From NCBI GenBank assembly GCA_016201085.1, contig JACQDO010000092.1, positions 1-21,414 on the forward strand: a stretch of DNA of 21,414 bases, in the 5' to 3' direction. Made by a program: the position numbers and the translations under genes. Below, piece after piece: positions 15,723-21,414 of the stretch; position 1 is the stretch's first letter, and every line of letters starts with the position of its first letter. Below the pieces are notes generated by a model, which did no database searches, had not been told where the DNA came from, and worked only from the letters and a program-made list of their open reading frames with translations. The DNA is from Hyphomicrobiales bacterium. GTDB taxonomy: Bacteria; Pseudomonadota; Alphaproteobacteria; Rhizobiales; Xanthobacteraceae.

Positions 15723-15752
15723 CCCGGTCTCCTTGCGGTGACCGGGGATTAT
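15723..15752 (+). terminator. Candidate terminator hairpin
   Basis: CCCGGTC (15723-15729) pairs with GACCGGG (15740-15746) around a 10-base loop, followed by GATTATTTT. It would end transcripts from the small ORFs upstream. Confidence 0.4.
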
Positions 15753-15949
15753 TTTGAGCCGCGATACGACGGCTTCTATCATTCGATTCGATCGTCACGC
15801 TGCGGCGCGAATGCCGCGGCGGTTATTCGCACGTTCGCCGATTGTGGCGACCCTGGCCGCACCAAGCCGGCCCCGCATTGCAGAGTTCCCTCGCGGAACA
15901 CGGTTTTGCTTCTCAACCGCCTGAATTCTCTCACGAAATATCCCCGCTT

Positions 15950-15963
15950 TTTGGTTAACCAAA
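15950..15963. promoter_or_regulatory. 14-bp perfect palindrome upstream of the ClpP-like gene
   Basis: TTTGGTTAACCAAA is self-complementary throughout and sits about 90 bp before the start at 16054. It contains TTAACC, close to a CtrA half-site (TTAACCAT), but it could be any dimeric regulator's operator. Confidence 0.35.
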
Positions 15964-16053
15964 CCTTTCCGTTGGCGCAGTCTTCGGCCTACACTTGCGG
16001 CAAGATAGCCACGCTGAGATCGGCGTAAGACCGATAACGGGGGGACGGGGGTC

Positions 16054-16578
16054 ATGCGTATTGCGAGTCTGGCGCTCTGCGCCGCGATGCTGGCGTCCAG
16101 CGCGACGTCGGCGTCGGCGACCATGCTCATCGCCGGCGATCGCGGCGGCCAGATCGGCCGCTATCTGCAAACCTTCGCCCAGGTGCGCTCCTCCGGCGAG
16201 CGCGTCATCGTCGACGGCAACTGTCTGTCGGCTTGCACATTGGTGCTCGGCCTGGTGCCGCGCTCGCGCGTCTGCGCCACCGCGCGCGCGCGCTTCGGCT
16301 TCCACGCCGCCTGGATGCCGGACAGCGACGGCCGCCCCGTCACCAGTCCGATGGGCACGCAGGCGCTATGGAATATCTATCCGGCGCATGTGCGCCGCTG
16401 GATCAGCCGGCACGGCGGCCTGTCGCGCAAGATGATCTATTTGGAAGGCCGCGATCTCGACGGCATCGTGGCGAGCTGCGATACACCGACGCGGCGCGCG
16501 CAGACTCGTTCACAGGACCGCCTGACCACGGGCTCGCTGCGCTACGAACGCGCAAGCGCCGCCAACGATCGCCGCTAG
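16054..16578 (+). CDS. Periplasmic ClpP-like (crotonase-fold) protein
   Basis: A 174-residue exported protein. A signal peptide (about 1-22, ending SASA) precedes MLIAGDRGGQIGRYLQTF. The core motif GNCLSACTLVLGLVP with S59, followed 25 residues later by FGFHAAW with H84, matches the Ser-His arrangement of small periplasmic ClpP-like proteins (the COG3904 type as I recall), where a G-x-C-x-SAC loop carries the nucleophile. C57, C61 and C74 are conspicuous. Whether it is a working protease is not known. A G-rich run before the ATG at 16054 supports the start. Its last 69 bases overlap the end of the opposite-strand MFS gene. Confidence 0.75.
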   Translation: MRIASLALCAAMLASSATSASATMLIAGDRGGQIGRYLQTFAQVRSSGERVIVDGNCLSACTLVLGLVPRSRVCATARARFGFHAAWMPDSDGRPVTSPMGTQALWNIYPAHVRRWISRHGGLSRKMIYLEGRDLDGIVASCDTPTRRAQTRSQDRLTTGSLRYERASAANDRR

Positions 16579-17676
16579 CGCCATCGCCGCATAGGCGCGG
16601 TTGCCGAACGACGCATAGAGCACGCCCGACAATCCCATGCCGCCGGCCATCGCCGCGCCCAGCGCCATCGCCAGATAGCCTTGCGCGGTGGCGCTCTGTC
16701 CGGCCGGCGTGGTGCGCGCGAGATAAGTCAGCGCGCCGAGATGCGTGGCGCCGAACGACAGCGCGTGCAGCAGTTGCAGCCAGGGCAGCATCGCCACCGG
16801 CGGATCGAGCGCCATGCCGGCCCAGCGCAGCGCGGCGCCGACGCTGCCTACCATGAGCAGCACGATCGGCTGGAAGAATGCCGGCAGCCTTCCTGAGAAA
16901 GCGAACAGCACGATCTCGGCGACCACGCCCAGCCCCCACAGCGCGGCGATGACGGTGCCGTCCAGTCCGGCGGCGCGCCATTCCAGCGCCGAGAAACCGT
17001 AGAACATGGCGTGGCTGGCCTGGATCAGGCTGGCCGCCGCCAGCACGGCGAGGAAGGCGGGATCGCGCAGCAGGCGCCTGCGCGGCATCGGTGGCTCGCT
17101 CGCGCTGGGCGCCGGGCTCGACAGCGGCGCCAGGGTGCAGGCGGTGAGCGCGGTGAGCGCGCTCGCCGCCACGATCAGCCAGATCAGATGGCGCGCCGGA
17201 ATCAGGTCGGCGGCAAAACCGGCGGCGAAATTACCGAGGATGAAAGTGGCCGAGCCCCACAGCCGCACCGGTCCATAGGCGCGGCCGCGCGGCGTCAGGC
17301 CCTTGAAGGCATAGGTTTCCGCCAGCGGCATGATCGGCGTGAAGACGAGCGAGGCCAGCGCATAGACGATGAGGATCGCGGTCGCGCCTTCGGCCAAGCC
17401 GACCAGGACATAGCCGGCCACGCTCAAGCCGCAGGTCAAAATGAGGGCGGCGCGCAGGGCATCGCGGCGGTCGGCCTGACGGGTGACCAGCGGTATCGCC
17501 AGGATGCGCAGCCACATCGGCATGGCCAGCACCAGGCCGATGGTTCCTGGGTCGAGCCCCTTGGCCTGCAGCCAGACCGGAAAGAACGGCATCTGGATGC
17601 CGGCCACGACGAAGAAGGCGGCATAAAGGGCCGCCAGGCGGGTCGCGAAGCCAATCCTCAGGTGCCGGTCGTCCAT
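16510..17676 (-). CDS. MFS transporter, HcaT/phenylpropionate-permease-like
   Basis: A 388-residue inner-membrane permease with about twelve hydrophobic helices. The first helix carries GIQMPFFPVWLQAKG and is followed by GLVLAMPMWLRILAIPLV and the loop TRQADRRDALRAAL, the MFS motif-A position. The pattern is that of the MFS_1-like group that includes the 3-phenylpropionic acid transporter HcaT and NupG-like permeases. The substrate is unknown. An in-frame ATG at 17745 would add 23 polar residues and run into the divergent gene, so I chose the ATG at 17676, which begins with a short cytoplasmic MDDRHLRIG before the first helix. Proton-coupled transport is inferred from the family. Confidence 0.86.
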   Translation of the reverse strand: MDDRHLRIGFATRLAALYAAFFVVAGIQMPFFPVWLQAKGLDPGTIGLVLAMPMWLRILAIPLVTRQADRRDALRAALILTCGLSVAGYVLVGLAEGATAILIVYALASLVFTPIMPLAETYAFKGLTPRGRAYGPVRLWGSATFILGNFAAGFAADLIPARHLIWLIVAASALTALTACTLAPLSSPAPSASEPPMPRRRLLRDPAFLAVLAAASLIQASHAMFYGFSALEWRAAGLDGTVIAALWGLGVVAEIVLFAFSGRLPAFFQPIVLLMVGSVGAALRWAGMALDPPVAMLPWLQLLHALSFGATHLGALTYLARTTPAGQSATAQGYLAMALGAAMAGGMGLSGVLYASFGNRAYAAMALAAIVGGACAFVAQRARGQAVL

Positions 17677-17718
17677 GCCTGCTAGCCGAATCAAGTCGCA
17701 CGATTCATAACAGGTGCC

Positions 17719-18723
17719 ATGGCGACCGAGGTCTCTACCAACCAAGTTCTGGCCAATGAGGTGCTAGCGCCCCTGCCGGAGGTGGCGCTGAGCGAGCCGG
17801 ACTACCGGGCGTTCTGCGCGGCGCTGGAGGCGAGCGCGCGCGGCCGCGCCTTCCTCGCCGAATATGCCCGGCGCAACCGCCATGCCGACACCGAAATCGT
17901 GCTGGCCGCGCTTGAGCGGCTGGAGGCGCAGGTCGCGCGCCAGGCCGCCAGCACGGAAGCCGACCGCATCCGGCAGGAGCTGCGCGCGCTATTGGCCGCG
18001 CTCGCCGGCGCGCAGCCGCTGATCGACGCCAGCTCCGCCGCCATCAAGGCGGCCAAGCTCGCGGCGCTGATCGGCTTCGTGCGGCATCGCATCGAAAGCA
18101 TCGTGGCGCCGGCGCGCGAGCCGTCCGCGCTGCCGCCCGAAGTGGCCGCGCTGATCATGCTGGACGCCGAACCGGCGGAAGAGCCGGCGCCGGAGGCCGC
18201 GCGCGCGCATCTGACGGTGGTGCCGCCGGCCGAACAGCCGGAACTGCCGATCCCCGCGCCCGCCGCCGGGCCGCCGCCAGCGATCGCGCTGGTACAGGCT
18301 ATGCCGGAAGCGCCGCCGGCGTCGGAAACGATTCAACCGCTGCCGGAGAACGCCGCGCCTGCGCCAGAAACGATTCAGCCGGCGCCAGAGATCGCCCTGC
18401 CGGCGTCTGAAATAATTCAGCGCCGCGCCGCGTTCATTCCGGAGGTGAACCTGTTCGACGGCGCGCCGGTAAAAGCTGCGACCGCTGCGCATGCCGTTGC
18501 CGAGCTTGCCGTCGCGGCAGCGGTTGTCGCCGAGACGCCGGTTGCCAAGCCTGCCGTCGCCGAGTTCGCCGAACTCGAGATACGAATCGTCGAAACCGTC
18601 GCCGCCACGCCGCCGCCGGCGTTCGAACTCACGTTGTCGCCGCCGACCGTCAAGCCGCCCGCCGATCCGCTCGCGCACATCATGGCGCTGAGCGACGAGG
18701 AGCGCATCGCGCTGTTCAGCTAA
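17719..18723 (+). CDS. Ala/Pro-rich protein with conserved N-terminal helical domain
   Basis: A 334-residue protein with no signal peptide or membrane helix. Residues 22-140 are helical and look conserved: LSEPDYRAFCAALEASARGR then AFLAEYARRNRHADTEIVL, then charged helices. The middle and C-terminal half (about 145-310) is Ala/Pro/Glu-rich and low in complexity, with three imperfect 14-residue repeats near 202-236 (SETIQPLPENAAP, PETIQPAPEIALP, SEIIQRR). It ends with the compact peptide DPLAHIMALSDEERIALFS. Such ARGR-FLAEYARRNR proteins are frequent unnamed proteins of Bradyrhizobium-like genomes, from memory. It is divergent from the MFS gene with 42 bp between starts, so promoters must overlap. 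Function is unknown; a scaffold or regulatory role is only a guess. Confidence 0.8.
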   Translation: MATEVSTNQVLANEVLAPLPEVALSEPDYRAFCAALEASARGRAFLAEYARRNRHADTEIVLAALERLEAQVARQAASTEADRIRQELRALLAALAGAQPLIDASSAAIKAAKLAALIGFVRHRIESIVAPAREPSALPPEVAALIMLDAEPAEEPAPEAARAHLTVVPPAEQPELPIPAPAAGPPPAIALVQAMPEAPPASETIQPLPENAAPAPETIQPAPEIALPASEIIQRRAAFIPEVNLFDGAPVKAATAAHAVAELAVAAAVVAETPVAKPAVAEFAELEIRIVETVAATPPPAFELTLSPPTVKPPADPLAHIMALSDEERIALFS

Positions 18724-18743
18724 CCGCCGTCCGAGCACGGCGG
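18724..18743 (+). terminator. Hairpin after the Ala/Pro-rich gene
   Basis: CCGCCGT-CCGAGC-ACGGCGG is a perfect 7-bp stem that begins right after the stop codon. No T run follows, so termination is uncertain; it may stabilise the 3' end instead. Confidence 0.4.
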
Positions 18744-18788
18744 CGCTTAGCTCGTCTATGCTGAGACATTTGAAAATTCAGTGTGCCT

Positions 18789-18992
18789 TCATTTTGTCTT
18801 GCAATATCTTCGAATTTGCTGATCGGTCATGATAATTTTGCCGTCGTCGTCTTCGATTGCGAAATCTCCACCGTCGCTAGCGGCAAGCAGGCTGCGCACC
18901 TTGATGACCGCTTCCTGCTCCAGCGAAAATTCTTCTTTTTGGAATTTAGGTTTGTCCTTGGGACCAAACCGATGGACAAGATAATAGGCCAT
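18789..18992 (-). CDS. Small charged hypothetical protein
   Basis: A 67-residue protein. AAGGGG six bases before the ATG at 18992 is a good ribosome site. It starts MAYYLVHRFGPKDKPKFQ, continues with a helical EEFSLEQEAVIKVRSLL and ends with a strand-turn pattern (GDFAIEDDDGKIIMTDQQI) and a basic tail. Acidic and basic residues alternate, with no membrane segment. The gene lies in an AT-richer patch with less biased codons than the flanks, which hints at acquisition. I do not recognise the family. Confidence 0.65.
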   Translation of the reverse strand: MAYYLVHRFGPKDKPKFQKEEFSLEQEAVIKVRSLLAASDGGDFAIEDDDGKIIMTDQQIRRYCKTK

Positions 18993-19448
18993 TACAGCCC
19001 CTTACTTTGACAGTCGCTTTATCAATTTCAGTAGCAACCATACACGGTCGGTCGCATTTGCCGCCATAACTGGAGTTATGCGCAAAGCCTTGTACAGCTT
19101 TACGAGATTGCGGGGCGCGAGCTGCAAGGCGAGCGTTCTGCAGCTATGCATTTTTCCGAGTGCGTTAGTCGCGCGGGTAATGCAATAGCGACGAATGATG
19201 TTCGCTTTTGCGAAAAACGAATTGTCCCTTCGAATCCAAAATGAGCATGCTTTTCCGCATGACTGGCACGCGATGAATGCGCATACAAAATCGCCAGTCT
19301 TCTTGAATTTGCCGCAGTGAGGGAGGAGCGTGTTTCTGCCTGATTCGCCAACTCAAAGCGCAGGCTCCAATTCAAACTCACTTCGCCGTCGGGCCTTTTT
19401 TTGCGCCCCTAAGTTTACTTGGATACGTTTCGAGTGAAAGGAAATCAC
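18993..19448. other. AT-richer gap between two small genes
   Basis: No convincing gene is seen. A 16-bp perfect palindrome, CATAACT-GG-AGTTATG, lies at 19065-19080, about 75 bp upstream of the minus-strand small gene, and could be an operator. A smaller inverted pair, TTCGC-TTTT-GCGAA, occurs near 19200. Two minus-strand ORFs (19100-19381 and 19165-19356) overlap each other in different frames; neither is supported. Confidence 0.4.
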
Positions 19449-19652
19449 ATGCGCACTCACCTTATGGCAGGTGTGCACGCATCGCTGCTTGCACCGATGC
19501 CACCCGCTTGCCCAACTTGCAAGGAACTGATGATCTTCAAGAGCGCCAAGCCGTGGACGCTGATGTACGGCCACCAACTCGACCAATATACATTTGAGTG
19601 CGGCGATTGCGGGCATATGACCACCCGCATGGTTGATGAAGATCGGCTGTAG
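19449..19652 (+). CDS. Small zinc-ribbon protein
   Basis: A 67-residue protein with two CxxC knuckles, C21-PT-C24 and C51-GD-C54, separated by a 26-residue strand-rich loop, a pattern that would hold one structural zinc ion. AAAGGA lies eight bases before the ATG at 19449; a TTG at 19419 is an unlikely alternative. Similar short CPxC...FECxxC proteins are common unnamed genes in Bradyrhizobium-like genomes and often carry nucleic-acid-binding annotations, but nothing here proves a role. It is convergent with the dehydratase gene. Confidence 0.68.
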   Translation: MRTHLMAGVHASLLAPMPPACPTCKELMIFKSAKPWTLMYGHQLDQYTFECGDCGHMTTRMVDEDRL

Positions 19653-19692
19653 TTGTGCAACGCCGATTCGTACGCTGGGTCTAGGGAGAAGC

Positions 19693-19721
19693 CGGGGAAC
19701 GACACAAGCCGCTCCCCGTTT
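19693..19721. terminator. Candidate terminator between convergent genes
   Basis: CGGGGA (19693-19698) pairs with TCCCCG (19713-19718), with two further pairs after a mismatch, and TTT follows. It lies between the zinc-ribbon and dehydratase genes and could serve the former. Confidence 0.35.
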
Positions 19722-19806
19722 CCGTCGTCGTAAGCGCGGGTCAAGTTTACAGCCGGGCCGGCCAAAGGCCGGACTCGATTGTCTGCGCATGACAACCGTT
19801 AGGTCC

Positions 19807-20796
19807 TCACCCCGCAATAATCTTCGCGAACAATTCCGTATCGACATTGCCGCCGGACAGCACGCCGACCACCACCTTGCCCTTCACTTCTACTTTTCCG
19901 GCGAGCAGCGCGGCGAGCCCGATGGCGCCGCCAGGCTCCACCACCAATTTCAATTCCTCGAAGGCAAAGCGCACCGCGCGCGCCACTTGCGTGTCGCTCA
20001 CGGCGATGCCCTGCCCGATCAGTTCGCGGTTGATCGGGAAGGTCAATTCGCCCGGCGTGTTGGTCATCAGCGCGTCGCAGATGGTGCCGCTCATGCGCTC
20101 GTTGTGCTCGCGCCGGCCGCTGGCAAACGAGCGCAGCGTGTCGTCGAAACCTTCCGGCTCGACCGTGTAGAACTTGGCGCCCGGCACGCGCAATTTGACG
20201 CCGAGCGAGATGCCGGCGGCAAGCCCGCCGCCGGAGGCGCCCACCACCACGATCTCGGGCTCCAGGAGAAGTTGCCCAAGATCCTCGACGATCTCGCGCC
20301 CGATGGTGCCCTGCCCGGCAATGATCAGCGGATCGTCGTAAGGCGGCACCAGCGTGGCGCCGCGCTCGGCCACGAGCCTCGCAGCGATGGCGGCGCGGTC
20401 TTGCGTGTTGCGCTCGTAGGGCACGATCTCGGCGCCGAGCGCCAAGGTGCGCTCGCGCTTGAGCCGCGGCGCGTCGGACGGCATCACGATGGTGGCGCGC
20501 ATGCCGAGCAAGCGCGCCGCCGCCGCCACGCCCTGCGCGTGATTGCCGGACGAATAGGCCACCACGCCGGCGCCGCGCCGCTCGGGCGGGATCGAGGCAA
20601 TCTTGTTGTAGGCGCCGCGAAATTTAAAAGAACCTGTGCGCTGCAATGTCTCGGCTTTGAGGAACACGCGCGCGCCGACGCGCTCGTCGAGCACCGGCGC
20701 GTTGATCAGCGGCGTGCGCACCGCCACGCCGGCGAGCCGCTTGGCGGCCGCCTCGAGATCGGCGGCGGTGGGAACGATTTTGTCGAGGGCGCCCAT
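19807..20796 (-). CDS. PLP-dependent threonine/serine dehydratase (no ACT domain)
   Basis: A fold-type II pyridoxal-phosphate enzyme that would deaminate L-threonine (to 2-oxobutyrate) or L-serine (to pyruvate). The 329 residues cover only the catalytic part: the PLP lysine is K58 in the GSFKFRGAYNK motif, the substrate loop is SSGNHAQG, the phosphate-binding loop is GASGGGLAAG, and the C-terminal SGGNVD closes the site. There is no C-terminal ACT-type regulatory domain, unlike biosynthetic IlvA, so isoleucine feedback is not expected and a catabolic (TdcB-like) or hydroxy-amino-acid role is more likely. The phosphate loop reads GASGGG where many relatives have GGGG. It is monocistronic as far as visible, with no good SD before the ATG. 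Confidence 0.9.
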   Translation of the reverse strand: MGALDKIVPTAADLEAAAKRLAGVAVRTPLINAPVLDERVGARVFLKAETLQRTGSFKFRGAYNKIASIPPERRGAGVVAYSSGNHAQGVAAAARLLGMRATIVMPSDAPRLKRERTLALGAEIVPYERNTQDRAAIAARLVAERGATLVPPYDDPLIIAGQGTIGREIVEDLGQLLLEPEIVVVGASGGGLAAGISLGVKLRVPGAKFYTVEPEGFDDTLRSFASGRREHNERMSGTICDALMTNTPGELTFPINRELIGQGIAVSDTQVARAVRFAFEELKLVVEPGGAIGLAALLAGKVEVKGKVVVGVLSGGNVDTELFAKIIAG

Positions 20797-20853
20797 GCGG
20801 GGACAAGGCTAGCGCCTGACGAACTATGGCGGCAAGAGCGCGAGGCAGTCGCG

Positions 20854-20999
20854 TTTCCCCTCTCCCCTTGCGGGAGAGGGTGGCGAGCGAAGCGAGCCGG
20901 GTGAGGGGTCGGCGCCAAACGCAGAGTCCGGACCCCTCACCCGCCCTCGCTCGGCTTCGCCTCCACTCGGGCACCCTCTCCCGCAAGGGGCGAGGGAAA
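20854..20999. repeat. Second intergenic palindromic repeat element
   Basis: The outer arms at 20854-20881 and 20973-20999 are inverted near-copies (each holds CTCTCCC with a GCAAGG/CCTTGC-type hairpin). The inner parts GGGTGAGGGGTC and GACCCCTCACCC also pair, and GAGCGAAGCGAG faces CTCGCTCGGCTTCGC. This is the widespread proteobacterial palindrome type with outer arms rich in CCCTCTCCC. It fills the gap upstream of the dehydratase start and downstream of the glycosyltransferase. Confidence 0.75.
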
Positions 21000-21045
21000 G
21001 TGAGATTGCCTTACGCCGCCAGCTTACGCGCGGCGGTAAGGGCGC

Positions 21046-21414
21046 TTACGCCGCCACCCGACCCTGCTTGCCGCGCCAAGTGCGGGCGCCCTCGGACACA
21101 TGCGCGAGAAAAATCCGCGCGCTCTTTTGCCACGTCATGCCGAGCGCGAAGTCGCGGCAATCGGCGCGCGAACAGTCCAGCGCGGCCAGGCACGCCCGCC
21201 GCAAATCCTCATCGAGCGCGCCCACCGGCGCTCGATCGGTATTTTGCCCGATCACGTCGCGCGGCGCCGCCGCCGGGAAAGCCGCCACCGGCAGCCCGCT
21301 CGCCAAGGCCTCCAGCAGCACCAGGCCAAAGGTGTCGGTGCGGCTGGGAAACACGAACACGTCGGCGGCGGCGTAGATCTCGGCCAGTTGCTCGCCCTGG
21401 CGCGCGCCGATGAA
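21046..21414 (-). CDS. C-terminus of a GT4-type glycosyltransferase (5' truncated)
   Basis: The open frame runs from the window edge to the stop at 21046, giving 122 residues. It contains the hallmark donor-binding block of GT-B glycosyltransferases, AEIYAAADVFVFPSRTDTFG then LVLLEALASGLPVAAFP, with the E-x7-E motif for the nucleotide sugar in the TFGLVLLEALASG region. This is the C-terminal Rossmann half of a family 4 enzyme; relatives make glycolipids with GDP-mannose or UDP-sugars. The acceptor-binding N-terminal half lies outside the window, so the specific reaction cannot be named. Its 3' end stops within 50 bp of the palindromic repeat. Confidence 0.88.
   Translation of the reverse strand, partial: FIGARQGEQLAEIYAAADVFVFPSRTDTFGLVLLEALASGLPVAAFPAAAPRDVIGQNTDRAPVGALDEDLRRACLAALDCSRADCRDFALGMTWQKSARIFLAHVSEGARTWRGKQGRVAA

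Larger units (their letters stand above)
15712..16053. other. Intergenic gap with a hairpin and a palindrome
   Basis: No gene is convincing here. It contains a CCCGGTC/GACCGGG stem (15723-15746) followed by ATTATTTT, a possible terminator, and the perfect palindrome TTTGGTTAACCAAA (15950-15963) about 90 bp before the ATG at 16054. Confidence 0.4.

Noticed and set aside
19165..19356. 63-residue minus-strand ORF in the AT-richer patch
   Set aside because: It needs a TTG start with a poor ribosome site and overlaps another frame of similar quality. A part (MLILDSKGQFVFRK) looks protein-like, so a remnant cannot be excluded.

Overview
The window is GC-rich DNA with strong GC-ending codon bias. 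Gene content points to an alphaproteobacterium of the Rhizobiales (Hyphomicrobiales), near the Bradyrhizobium/Rhodopseudomonas/Pseudolabrys group. The signs are a growth-pole-ring (GPR/RgsE)-like giant protein, a Porin_2-type N-terminus, a CtrA-type box, an STAS-MlaE permease and abundant-type intergenic palindromes. The organism assignment is inference from family knowledge; no search was run.

Layout. 1-165: C-terminus of a small membrane protein. 279-1865: two tandem family-3 solute-binding proteins; only the first has a signal peptide, and both lie in one reading frame separated by a single TAA plus ten sense codons. 1943-3033: two tandem copies of a 153-residue secreted protein, each with its own extended -10 promoter. 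3047-3818 (minus): a [2Fe-2S] ferredoxin and an HPt phosphotransfer protein. 4250-8218: a 1322-residue membrane-anchored coiled-coil protein, resembling GPR/RgsE of polar-growing Rhizobiales, preceded by an exact TTAA-N7-TTAAC CtrA-type box. 8632-9438: a small outer-membrane barrel protein with a Porin_2-like N-terminus in a lower-GC stretch. 9851-11095: a Tat-exported branched-chain-amino-acid-type binding protein downstream of a perfect FNR/FixK-type box placed for class II activation.

11194-14062 (minus): an mlaE-mlaF-mlaD-like lipid transport operon. A palindromic intergenic repeat separates it from a divergent enolase-superfamily epimerase (DgcA/Ala-Glu epimerase type, 14221-15216) and provides that gene's Shine-Dalgarno. 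15318-15711: two uncertain small ORFs. 16054-16578: a periplasmic ClpP-like protein that overlaps tail-to-tail with an MFS transporter (minus). Divergent from the transporter is a 334-residue Ala/Pro-rich protein. 18789-19652: an AT-richer patch with two small ORFs (one a zinc ribbon). 19807-20796 (minus): a threonine/serine dehydratase. 20854-20999: a second palindromic repeat. 21046-21414 (minus): the C-terminus of a GT4-type glycosyltransferase.

No tRNA, rRNA, CRISPR array, transposase or phage gene was seen. The window is mostly core-type chromosome with accessory patches at about 8.2-9.8 kb and 18.7-19.8 kb. No self-contained new defence-like or biosynthetic system is visible. The most interesting signals are the CtrA box before the growth-pole protein, the FNR box with an abutting second palindrome, and the two tandem duplications of exported proteins.
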